DNA of 7,734 bases from an uncultured Collinsella sp. GTDB lineage: Bacteria; Actinomycetota; Coriobacteriia; Coriobacteriales; Coriobacteriaceae. Shown here piece by piece: positions 1 through 6,725 of this stretch. Under the pieces are notes generated by a model. The model saw nothing but the letters and a program-made list of their open reading frames with translations. It was not told the origin of the DNA and did no database searches. The position numbers were made by a program, and so were the translations under genes. Where the stretch lies: NCBI GenBank assembly GCA_934650095.1, contig CAKUFT010000046.1, positions 1 through 7,734 of the forward strand, given 5' to 3'. How positions within the stretch are numbered: the stretch's first letter is position 1; each line of letters opens with the position of its first letter.

Positions 1-8
1 CCCTCTTT

Positions 9-37
9 TTTGCACTGGGGCGGTGGGATGGTAATAT
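9..37 (+). promoter_or_regulatory. Candidate promoter of alaS (extended -10)
   Basis: A -35-like TTTGCA lies at 9-14 and a -10-like TAATAT at 32-37, separated by 17 nt. A TG at 29-30, one base before the -10, gives an extended -10. Each hexamer matches the sigma-70 consensus at four of six positions. Transcription would start near 44, leaving a leader of about 40 nt, too short for a T-box. The T run at 6-11 may be the tail of an upstream terminator, but its stem would lie outside the window. The call rests on motif matching only. Confidence 0.4.
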
Positions 38-83
38 CGTTACGTTTGAACTGTTTCGATGTGAAACCGAGGAGATTCCCTCT

Positions 84-2741
84 ATGAGTGCTGACTACCC
101 GTCAATGACTACGGCCGAGATCCGCTCTAAGTTCCTCAACTTCTTTGAGGAGCGCGGTCTTAAGCTCTATCCTTCTTCGTCCCTCGTCCCCGACGATCCT
201 TCGCTGCTGCTTGCCAACGCCGGCATGAACCAGTTTAAGGAGTACTACCAGGGCAAGAAGACCATGAAGGAGATCGGCGCGATCTCCTGCCAGAAGTGCG
301 TCCGCACCAACGATATCGACTGCATCGGCGAGGACGGCCGTCACCTGTCCTTCTTCGAGATGCTCGGTGACTTCTCCTTTGGCGGCGTCTCCAAGCAGCA
401 GGCCTGCGCTTGGGCCTTTGAACTCATCACCAAGGAGTTCAAGCTGCCGCTCGACCGCCTGTACTTCACCGTCTTTACCGAGGATGACGAGACTCACGAC
501 GTGTGGCGCTCCTTGGGCGTTGCCGAGGACCACATCTCCCGTCTGGGCGAGGACGACAACTTCTGGGCCGCTGGCCCCACCGGCCCCTGCGGTCCGTGCT
601 CCGAGATCTACTTTGACATGGGCGAGGAGGTCGGCTGCGGTAAGCCCGACTGCAAGCCCGGCTGCGACTGCGACCGCTTCCTGGAGTTCTGGAACCTCGT
701 GTTTACCCAGTACGACCGCCAGGAGGACGGCTCCATGCCGGAGCTGCCGCACCGCAACCTCGATACGGGCATGGGTCTGGAGCGCATGGCCGCTATCATG
801 CAGCACAAGACCGCCAACTACGACGGCGATCTGATGCAGCATCTCATCAAGCTGGGCGAGAAGATCAGCGGCAAGACCTATGTCGCCGACGATTACTCCG
901 GCGCCAGCCGCTCCCTGCGCATCATCGCCGACCACTCCCGCGCCGTCGACTTCATGATCTCGGACGGCATCCTGCCCGGTAACGAGGGTCGCGAGTACGT
1001 CCTGCGCCGCCTGCTCCGTCGCGCCGTGTTCCACGGCCGCCTGCTGGGTATCGAGGGTGCCTTCCTGACCAAGTTCATCGACGAGGTCAACGCTCAGATG
1101 GGCGAGGCCTATCCCGAGCTGCTCAAGAACGTCGCACTTGTTAAGGGTATCGTTGCCTCCGAGGAGGAGCGCTTCTCCACGACGCTCGACAACGGCCGCG
1201 TCTACCTGGACGAGGCCCTGGCCGCACTCGCCGAGGGCGCTGTCCTTCCGGGCGATGTTGCCTTTAAGCTGCACGACACCTTTGGTTTCCCCATCGACCT
1301 GACCGTCGAGATCGCCGGCACCGCTGGTCACGACGTTGACATGGACGGCTTTACCGCCTGCATGGAGGACCAGAAGGCCCGCGCCCGCGCCAACGCCAAG
1401 GGCGACGCGTGGGGCAGCTTCAACGACGTGTGGGTCGAGCTTTCGGACAAGGTCGCCGCGACCGAGTTCGACGGCTATGACAACGATGTGATCGAGGGTG
1501 CCAAGGTTATCGCCATCGTGCGCAACGGCGAGTCTGTCGAGTCCGCTGCCGCCGGTGAGGACGTTGAGGTCGTGCTCGACCGCACCCCGTTCTACGCCGA
1601 GATGGGTGGCCAGCAGGGCGACGCCGGCGAGCTTTCCGCCGAGGGCGTTGTGCTGACCGTTGCCGACACCAAGAACCACAACGGCCTGTATGCCCACGTC
1701 GCACACGTTGCCGAGGGCACGCTGACCGTCGGCGCTACCGTGACCGCCGCGCTCGACGCCGAGCGCCGTGGCTTCCTGCGCCGCAACCACACCGCTACGC
1801 ACCTGCTCGATGCCGCGCTTAAGCAGGTCCTGGGCGAGCATGTCTCCCAGGCCGGCTCGCTGGTGACGCCCGAGCACCTGCGCTTTGACTTCACGCACTT
1901 CGAGGCCCTGTCTTCCGAGCAGCTCAAGGCTGTCGAGGACCTGGTCAACCAGCAGATCTTCGCTTCCAAGCCGGTCGTGACCCGCGTCATGGGCATCGAC
2001 GAGGCCAAGGCCGCCGGTGCTGTCGCCCTGTTTGGCGAGAAGTACGGCGACGTCGTCCGCGTCGTCTCCGTGGGCGCGGAGGACCAGCCGTTCTCCCGCG
2101 AGCTCTGCGGTGGTACGCATGCCGCCAACGCTGCCGAGATCGGCCTGTTCAAGATCATTTCCGAGTCCTCCACGGGCTCGAACGTCCGTCGTATCGAGGC
2201 CGTGACCTCCAAGGGTGCGCTCGACTACATGGCCGACCGCCTGGCGCTCGTCGACGCCGCTGCCGCTGCGCTCAAGTGCCGCGTCGACGAGGTCCCCGCC
2301 CGTGTGGAGAACCTGCAGGCCGAGCTCCGCGAGACTTCCAACAAGCTCAAGAAGGCGCTCACCGGTGGCTCCTCCGATGCCATCTCCAGCGCCATCGACG
2401 GCGCTGTCGAGCTCGACGGCTACAAGCTCGTTGTCGCTGAGCTTCAGGGTCTCGAGGCCGCTGACCTGCGTAACGTGTGGGACACCGTACACCAGAAGGT
2501 CGCCGGTCCCGTCGCCTGCGTCGTCGCCAGCGTGACCGAGAAGGGCACCCCGGCCCTGCTCGCCGCCGGCTCCGACGATGCCGTCAAGGCCGGTTTCCAC
2601 GCCGGTAACGTGATCAAGCAGATTGCGGGCCTGGTCGACGGTCGCGGTGGCGGTCGTCCCAACATGGCCCAGGCCGGTGGCAAGAACGCCGCCGGTATCG
2701 CCGATGCCCTCGCGGCCGCCAAGACCGCGCTCGGCGCCTAA
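84..2741 (+). CDS. alaS: Alanyl-tRNA synthetase
   Basis: Class II aminoacyl-tRNA synthetase that charges tRNA-Ala with alanine in the cytoplasm and hydrolyses mischarged Ser/Gly-tRNA-Ala. The 885 residues are full length. The N-terminal catalytic core shows RHLSFFEMLGDFSFG (86-100), a GPTGPCGPCSEIYFD stretch (164-178) and the motif 3 region DTGMGLERMA (227-236). A cysteine cluster C185, C190, C194, C196 lies in an insertion seen in many bacterial AlaRS. The editing domain has the zinc pattern H569-xxx-H573 and C675-xxx-H679 (CGGTH). The C-terminal DHHA1/C-Ala part ends in GGGRPNMAQAGGK (855-867). The start at 84 is chosen because AGGAG (70-74) sits 9 nt upstream; an ATG at 105 gives the shorter canonical MTTAEIR start but has no ribosome site. 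Codon use is strongly biased to C- and G-ending codons, as expected for a highly expressed gene. It is the first gene of the apparent operon in this window. Confidence 0.98.
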   Translation: MSADYPSMTTAEIRSKFLNFFEERGLKLYPSSSLVPDDPSLLLANAGMNQFKEYYQGKKTMKEIGAISCQKCVRTNDIDCIGEDGRHLSFFEMLGDFSFGGVSKQQACAWAFELITKEFKLPLDRLYFTVFTEDDETHDVWRSLGVAEDHISRLGEDDNFWAAGPTGPCGPCSEIYFDMGEEVGCGKPDCKPGCDCDRFLEFWNLVFTQYDRQEDGSMPELPHRNLDTGMGLERMAAIMQHKTANYDGDLMQHLIKLGEKISGKTYVADDYSGASRSLRIIADHSRAVDFMISDGILPGNEGREYVLRRLLRRAVFHGRLLGIEGAFLTKFIDEVNAQMGEAYPELLKNVALVKGIVASEEERFSTTLDNGRVYLDEALAALAEGAVLPGDVAFKLHDTFGFPIDLTVEIAGTAGHDVDMDGFTACMEDQKARARANAKGDAWGSFNDVWVELSDKVAATEFDGYDNDVIEGAKVIAIVRNGESVESAAAGEDVEVVLDRTPFYAEMGGQQGDAGELSAEGVVLTVADTKNHNGLYAHVAHVAEGTLTVGATVTAALDAERRGFLRRNHTATHLLDAALKQVLGEHVSQAGSLVTPEHLRFDFTHFEALSSEQLKAVEDLVNQQIFASKPVVTRVMGIDEAKAAGAVALFGEKYGDVVRVVSVGAEDQPFSRELCGGTHAANAAEIGLFKIISESSTGSNVRRIEAVTSKGALDYMADRLALVDAAAAALKCRVDEVPARVENLQAELRETSNKLKKALTGGSSDAISSAIDGAVELDGYKLVVAELQGLEAADLRNVWDTVHQKVAGPVACVVASVTEKGTPALLAAGSDDAVKAGFHAGNVIKQIAGLVDGRGGGRPNMAQAGGKNAAGIADALAAAKTALGA

Positions 2742-2758
2742 GAACCTAAGTAGTCGCT

Positions 2759-3187
2759 GTGGTCGCGCTCGCACTGGACATAGGGGAGACCAGGATTGGC
2801 ATCGCCGTCTCGAGCCGTGATGGCAAGATGGCGATGCCCGTCAAGGTGCTCCCGGCTGCCGAGGTCACCGGTATGGCCAAGACGTTTCGCTACCTGGTCG
2901 AGGACTATGAGCCCGACATTCTGGTAAGCGGACGTCCCCTGACCATGGCCGGTGAGCCCGGCCCCCAGGCCGAGCGCGTCGCCGCCGTGGCGCAAAAGAT
3001 TGCCGACGAGCTCGATCTTCCGCTGGAGTTTGAGGACGAGCGTCTGTCCTCGCAAGAGGCCAAGCGCATCCTGCGCGAGCAGGGACTCAACGAAAAGCAG
3101 ATGAGGGGTAAGATTGACATGATCGCCGCCAGCCTGTTTTTGCAGACGTGGCTCGATCGTAAATACGAGGAGGTTCAGCATGCCTAG
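2759..3187 (+). CDS. ruvX: RuvX/YqgF, RNase H-fold nuclease (putative pre-16S rRNA nuclease)
   Basis: The 142-residue protein belongs to the YqgF family. Family members are linked to 5' end maturation of 16S rRNA and to Holliday junction resolution. Family motifs are in order: LALDIGETRIGIAVSS (4-19), ILVSGRPLTMAG (54-65), DERLSSQEAKRIL (93-105) and KIDMIAASLFLQTWL (118-132). The presumed acidic catalytic residues D7, E94 and D120 are all present. The start is GTG at 2759: the frame is closed by a TAA at 2747, no other start codon lies between, and the conserved N-terminal strand begins three residues in. No good Shine-Dalgarno is visible in the 17 nt after the alaS stop, so translation may depend on ribosomes finishing alaS. 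The 3' end overlaps mltG by 8 nt. Confidence 0.95.
   Translation: MVALALDIGETRIGIAVSSRDGKMAMPVKVLPAAEVTGMAKTFRYLVEDYEPDILVSGRPLTMAGEPGPQAERVAAVAQKIADELDLPLEFEDERLSSQEAKRILREQGLNEKQMRGKIDMIAASLFLQTWLDRKYEEVQHA
3167..3173 (+). promoter_or_regulatory. Strong ribosome binding site of mltG inside ruvX
   Basis: GAGGAGG lies 6 nt before the ATG at 3180, inside the last codons of ruvX. It is the best Shine-Dalgarno match seen in the window and fixes the mltG start, even though that start overlaps the end of ruvX by 8 nt. Confidence 0.8.
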
Positions 3188-4571
3188 CGCTTCCGACCCG
3201 CGCCAGCCGAATCGCCAGGGGCAGCCCGTGTCGCGCCCAGTCCAGGCAGGCCAGCGCCCTGTGCAGCCGACACAGCGTCCGGCTCAGCCTGTTGCACGTC
3301 CGGCGCAGCCCTCCTCGCATGCGCCCCGCCCCGCCCAGCGAACGACTCAGCAGCCAACTGCTCGTTCGGCGCAGCCTACTGGCGGCACTCGCTTTAAGCA
3401 GCAGGCTCCTACGCAACGCGCGCAGGTACCTCAATCGCAATCTCATGCGCATCGCGCCCATGGCTCGCACGGTGTGGCTCCCGCGACGCGTTCGAGCTAC
3501 AACACGCATGCCCGCCGCGGCGTCCAAAAGAAAAGCTCCCCGGTGACCATGATTATCGGCGCCGTGGTGGCGGTGCTCGTCCTTGTCGCGATCGTCTTCT
3601 TTGTCGTGCCAGCCGTCAAAGGCTTCTTTACCGGTGGGGATACGAAGGTCACGGCTGGTCAGCAGGTCACCATTACGATTCCCGATGGCGCCTCGGGTGA
3701 TACGATCGCCTCGATTCTCTCCGAGAATCATATCGTCGAGAACCCCAAGGATTACTACGCGGCGGTCAAAAAACTCAACGCCGATATGTCGCTCAAGCCC
3801 GGCACCTACTCGTTTACCACGCTCATGGATGCGACGAAGGTCGTCCAGCAGCTGATGGAAGGCCCCAACGCCGGATCCAATACGCTTACGATTCCAGAGG
3901 GTTTGACCGTTGACCAGGTAGCCGACCGTGTGGCACAGGCTTATGACAGCATTTCTAAGGAAGACTTCCTTAATCAGGCCAAGGCATCCTACTACGTAAA
4001 TGACTATGGCTTCCTGAAAGATGCTGCAAATGATTCGCTTGAGGGCTTCCTGTTCCCCAAGACGTATTCGTTGGGCGATTCGCCCACGGCAGATGATGTG
4101 ATTCGCGCGATGCTCGACCAGTTTAAGGCCGAGTACAAGTCGCTCGACTTTGCCGGCTGCGAGGCCAAGATCAAGGAGCGCTACGGCGTGGAGATGTCGG
4201 ACTACGACATCGTTAACCTTGCTTCTATCGTCGAGCGCGAGGGTCTCAACGCCGATCAGCGCGCGCATGTGGCATCGGTGTTCTATAACCGCCTGGCGGG
4301 CAAGCTTGATGGCCTGCGTTATCTCAACAGCGATGCGACCATGATGTATGTCACCGGTGGCGAGGTTACCGCCGACGACCTGCAGAGCGATAGCCCCTAC
4401 AACACCTACAAGCACGAGGGCCTGCCGCCCACGCCCATCTGCTCTCCGTCGCTCGAGGCGCTCAAGGCCACGCTTGAGCCGACTGACTCCGATGACCTGT
4501 ATTTCTACATTACGCAGGACGAGGAGTATTTCTCGCAGACCTACGAAGAGCACCAACAGTCTTGGAATTGA
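3180..4571 (+). CDS. mltG: Endolytic transglycosylase MltG (YceG-like)
   Basis: Membrane-anchored lytic transglycosylase that cuts nascent peptidoglycan glycan strands and is thought to terminate their elongation. The 463 residues divide into a Pro/Gln/Arg-rich, probably disordered cytoplasmic tail (1-118), one transmembrane helix (about 121-147) and an extracellular part. The latter begins with a LysM-like subdomain (about 155-230, including a KPGTY at 206-210) and continues into the YceG catalytic domain. Conserved pieces are LEGFLFPKTY (287-296), LASIVEREG (347-355) with the conserved glutamates E352 and E354, VASVFYNRL (364-372), LNSDATMMY (382-390), SPYNTY (405-410) and GLPPTPICSPS (414-424). 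E. coli MltG is shorter at the N-terminus; a long disordered tail is common in actinobacterial homologues. The start is set by GAGGAGG at 3167-3173. Synonymous codon choice is visibly more mixed than in alaS. Confidence 0.95.
   Translation: MPSASDPRQPNRQGQPVSRPVQAGQRPVQPTQRPAQPVARPAQPSSHAPRPAQRTTQQPTARSAQPTGGTRFKQQAPTQRAQVPQSQSHAHRAHGSHGVAPATRSSYNTHARRGVQKKSSPVTMIIGAVVAVLVLVAIVFFVVPAVKGFFTGGDTKVTAGQQVTITIPDGASGDTIASILSENHIVENPKDYYAAVKKLNADMSLKPGTYSFTTLMDATKVVQQLMEGPNAGSNTLTIPEGLTVDQVADRVAQAYDSISKEDFLNQAKASYYVNDYGFLKDAANDSLEGFLFPKTYSLGDSPTADDVIRAMLDQFKAEYKSLDFAGCEAKIKERYGVEMSDYDIVNLASIVEREGLNADQRAHVASVFYNRLAGKLDGLRYLNSDATMMYVTGGEVTADDLQSDSPYNTYKHEGLPPTPICSPSLEALKATLEPTDSDDLYFYITQDEEYFSQTYEEHQQSWN
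3234..3317 (+). repeat. Tandem 21-bp repeats encoding a seven-residue RPxQPxx unit
   Basis: Residues 19-46 of MltG consist of four consecutive seven-residue units beginning RPVQ, RPVQ, RPAQ and RPAQ. A further degenerate RPAQ unit lies at residues 50-53. At the DNA level the 14-mer CGTCCGGCKCAGCC occurs at 3276-3289 and again exactly 21 bp later at 3297-3310. The array falls in the predicted cytoplasmic tail, where length changes in multiples of 21 bp would keep the frame. Confidence 0.75.
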
Positions 4572-4573
4572 TC

Positions 4574-5071
4574 ATGAGGATTTTTAGCCCCAAACGATAT
4601 GTTGCCTCGGTCGACTGCATCGACCTCGATACCCTGTGGGCCGACGGCAAGCGAGCCATTTTGCTCGACCGTGATAACACTCTGGTTCCGCGCGATACCG
4701 AGCAGGTTCCCGCCTCGGTTTCCGCTTGGCTCAAAGCCGCCCATGCCAAGGGCTTTAAGCTGTGCATGGTGTCCAACAACTGGCATCGCGACCAGGTCAT
4801 GGCATCGGCGCGCGAGCTGGGGCTCGAGGCAATCAGCCACGCTATGAAGCCGGCGCCGTTTGCTCTCAAGGCCGGTCTTAAGCGCCTGGGCGCGACGGCC
4901 GATGAGGCCGTGCTGATTGGCGACCAACTCTACACGGACGTGTGGAGCGGCAATTTCGCCGGTGTCGACACCATCCTGGTTAAGCCGCAGGCAACCCAGG
5001 ACCTGTGGTACACGCAGATCTTCCGTATTTTTGAGCGCCGGGCCCTGCGCGACCTTCCCTGCGAGGAATAG
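4574..5071 (+). CDS. yqeG: YqeG-family HAD-IIIA phosphatase
   Basis: A 165-residue HAD-superfamily hydrolase of the YqeG type. All HAD motifs are visible: motif I LLDRDNTLV (30-38; nucleophile D32 and D34), motif II VSNN (66-69), the motif III lysine in MKPAP (K92) and motif IV IGDQLYTDV (115-123; D117 and D122). Relatives include yeast Gep4 and plant PGPP1, which dephosphorylate phosphatidylglycerophosphate; that activity is possible here but not shown by the sequence. The ATG at 4574 is chosen over an in-frame TTG at 4562. The ATG follows the mltG stop by 2 nt and has a weak GGA 7 nt upstream, whereas the TTG would add only MELI inside mltG and has no ribosome site. In B. subtilis, yqeG lies near yqeH and the shikimate dehydrogenase gene, so its position beside aro genes is not unprecedented. 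Confidence 0.9.
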   Translation: MRIFSPKRYVASVDCIDLDTLWADGKRAILLDRDNTLVPRDTEQVPASVSAWLKAAHAKGFKLCMVSNNWHRDQVMASARELGLEAISHAMKPAPFALKAGLKRLGATADEAVLIGDQLYTDVWSGNFAGVDTILVKPQATQDLWYTQIFRIFERRALRDLPCEE

Positions 5072-5079
5072 GTTTCGCC

Positions 5080-5613
5080 ATGTCTCAGCACATCAAACAC
5101 GGCTGCGACCATATTTTCTTTATCGGCTTTTTGGGAGCGGGCAAGTCGACGCTCGCGCGTAACGTGGGCACTATGTTCAAGCGTCGATTTATCGATACCG
5201 ATCGTTTGGTTGTGCGTCGATGCGGCAAGTCGGTGACCGAGATTTTTGAGACTGAGGGCGAGGATCGCTTTCGTGAGCTCGAGACCTCGGCGCTCCGTTC
5301 GCTTCAAAGCGAGCGCAGCCTGCTGGTGTCGTGCGGGGGTGGCATCGTCGAGACGCCGGTGAACATTGAGCTGATGCACGAGATGGGTATATGCGTGTAC
5401 CTCGAAGGCGACTTTGAGGACTCGTTGCGCCAGATTCGCCGCTCCGATACCCGGCCCGATTTCCGCTCGCCCGAGCACGCTGCGCGCCTGTTTGAGCATC
5501 GCCGTCCGCTGTATCGCCAGGCCGCCGATATTACCCTTGATATTCGCAACAAGTCCTTCGAGGACGTTTCCTACCTTTGTGCCGAGATGCTTTTGGAGCG
5601 TGGACTGCTATGA
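5080..5613 (+). CDS. aroK: Shikimate kinase
   Basis: P-loop kinase that transfers phosphate from ATP to shikimate in the route to chorismate. Its 177 residues are close to the usual family length. The Walker A loop GFLGAGKST is at 16-24. Substrate-site residues are present at their expected places: D39 and D41 in FIDTDRL, R65 in DRFRELE, the GGG at 86-88, a lid arginine R125 in TRPDFR, and R142 in RRPLY. The lid sequence differs slightly from the common TRPLL form. GAGGA (5063-5067) and an AGG (5070-5072) overlap the yqeG stop and can serve the ATG at 5080. The stop overlaps the next gene in an ATGA of 4 nt, so the two are probably translationally coupled. A specificity other than shikimate cannot be excluded, given the condition of the neighbouring AroB-like protein. 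Confidence 0.92.
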   Translation: MSQHIKHGCDHIFFIGFLGAGKSTLARNVGTMFKRRFIDTDRLVVRRCGKSVTEIFETEGEDRFRELETSALRSLQSERSLLVSCGGGIVETPVNIELMHEMGICVYLEGDFEDSLRQIRRSDTRPDFRSPEHAARLFEHRRPLYRQAADITLDIRNKSFEDVSYLCAEMLLERGLL

Positions 5614-6719
5614 TTCGTCGTCAACTTATCAATTTCCAAAACCGTAGCGTCGATGTCCGCGTCGGATTGGGCGCGTTCGAGGAGCTGTCGCGCATGTTTG
5701 CCTCGGCTGTGGGCAAGCCTAAGCGTGCGATGGTGGTTTGGGGCGACGCCACATCCGAGCGTTTTGGTGAAGTCGTCGAGCATGCGCTGGTCGACGCCGG
5801 TTTTGCCGTGTCGCAACTCATCCTCGAGGTTTCGCCTGCCGGTGCCACGCTGGCCGATGCCGATGTCGTCTTTGGTGCTCTGTCGGCTAACGGCATTACT
5901 TGCGACGATCTTGTCGTCGCCGTCGGCGATGCAGCGACCTGCTCGGTCGTTTGCTGGTGCGCCAACCAGTGGTGCGGTCGCACCGAGTGCGCCTTGCTGC
6001 CGACGACGTTTGACGCCATGCTCACGGTCGCGACGACCATGAAGCCGCTTGTTGCCTCGTCGGCGAATGCGCTTCCCGCTATCGCGTTCCGTCCCGAGCC
6101 GGGCTTGGTCGTGTGTGACCTTGATCTTGTTCGCGAGGCGGACCCCGATGACCTCAAACTCGGCTATGTGGTACTTGCTGGCACCATGCTTTCGAGCAGC
6201 AAGTCCCGCTGGAATCAGTTTACCGAGACCGTCCCCGAGATTCTCGCGGGCGAGGAGGTCGCGCTCGTCAATGCCGTTCAGTGGTCTCAGACTGCCCGTA
6301 AGGACGTACTGATGGCTACGAATCCCAGCGCCCGCCACGCTCTAGACTTTGGCAAGACGGGGGAGCGTACTCTGCGTGCCTGCTTGGGCGATGCCGCGTC
6401 GCAGGTCCCTGCCTACCAGCTGTTGTCCGAGGGCATGCGCTTTGAGGCGCGCCTAGCACATGATGCCTGCGACTTTGATATCGATTACGTCTTTGAGGTC
6501 GATGACTGCCTGGAGGACTTTGGTATCGAGGAGCTCGCCTTCGATCTGGAGCCTGCCGCATATATCGAGGAGTTCCGCAGACAGCAGTTTGTCCGCTCGA
6601 ACCGCAGCATGTTGCCGCTGCCCGCGGCGCTCGGCGCCATTCGTCTAACGAGCGTTGAGGACGAGGTTCTCGACCGCCATGCTCACGCATACTTGGCTTC
6701 TCGCAAAGATCTTCTCTAG
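5610..6719 (+). CDS. aroB: 3-dehydroquinate synthase (AroB) family protein with degenerate active site
   Basis: AroB converts DAHP to 3-dehydroquinate using NAD and a divalent metal. This 369-residue protein aligns by eye with E. coli AroB along its length: VVWGDATSERF near the N-terminus, LLPTT (129-133, matching VPTT), GLVVCDLDLV (165-174, matching VVVDLDCL) and a C-terminal LPLPAALG (335-342). Catalytic motifs are replaced. The GGGVVGD loop reads GDAATCS (106-112), GGKT is lost near 140-147, AEVIK is lost near 186-191 with no acidic residue there, NLGHTFGH reads DFGKTGER (246-253), and the HGE histidine region reads LSEG (272-275). Five cysteines (111, 115, 117, 122, 127) fall in one stretch. 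The frame is open and uses the same codon style as its neighbours, so it is not an obvious pseudogene. The ATG at 5610, in the ATGA overlap with aroK and 11 nt after a GGAG (5595-5598), is preferred to an upstream in-frame TTG at 5577. Family membership is fairly sure; the function is uncertain. Confidence 0.82.
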   Translation: MIRRQLINFQNRSVDVRVGLGAFEELSRMFASAVGKPKRAMVVWGDATSERFGEVVEHALVDAGFAVSQLILEVSPAGATLADADVVFGALSANGITCDDLVVAVGDAATCSVVCWCANQWCGRTECALLPTTFDAMLTVATTMKPLVASSANALPAIAFRPEPGLVVCDLDLVREADPDDLKLGYVVLAGTMLSSSKSRWNQFTETVPEILAGEEVALVNAVQWSQTARKDVLMATNPSARHALDFGKTGERTLRACLGDAASQVPAYQLLSEGMRFEARLAHDACDFDIDYVFEVDDCLEDFGIEELAFDLEPAAYIEEFRRQQFVRSNRSMLPLPAALGAIRLTSVEDEVLDRHAHAYLASRKDLL

Positions 6720-6725
6720 GATTTA

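Noticed and set aside
32..44. Small inverted repeat GTAA...TTAC in the alaS leader
   Set aside because: Only four pairs with a five-base loop; expected by chance and not convincing as an operator.
185..700. Cysteine-rich GCGKPDCKPGCDCDR segment of AlaRS as a novel metal site
   Set aside because: The same CGKPDC...GCDCDR insertion is common in AlaRS of many bacteria, so it is not distinctive here.
102..2774. 890-codon open frame on the minus strand opposite alaS
   Set aside because: It mirrors alaS almost exactly. GC-rich codon use with C/G in third positions suppresses stops on the opposite strand. The product is a low-complexity Gly/Val/Leu/Asp/Ala-rich sequence with no recognisable domain, while the + strand encodes an unmistakable AlaRS.
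3087..4556. 489-codon open frame on the minus strand opposite mltG
   Set aside because: The same compositional effect applies; its N- and C-terminal parts are Arg-rich shadows of the opposite strand, with no family resemblance, whereas mltG is well supported.
4562..4573. Upstream TTG start for the yqeG-type gene
   Set aside because: It adds only four residues, lies inside mltG and has no ribosome site; the ATG at 4574 is the natural start.
5577..5609. Upstream TTG start for the AroB-like gene
   Set aside because: It would add 11 residues inside aroK that do not resemble the AroB N-terminus. The ATG at 5610 has a GGAG upstream and forms a typical 4-nt coupling overlap.
5940..5990. A frameshift or sequencing error as the cause of the unusual AroB-like sequence
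   Set aside because: Recognisable AroB strands flank the odd segments in the same frame (VAVG before, LPTT after; VVCDLDLV; LPLPAALG). The segment from VAVG to LPTT aligns with E. coli AroB without a gap, and the other replaced motifs are scattered, so a single frameshift cannot explain them.
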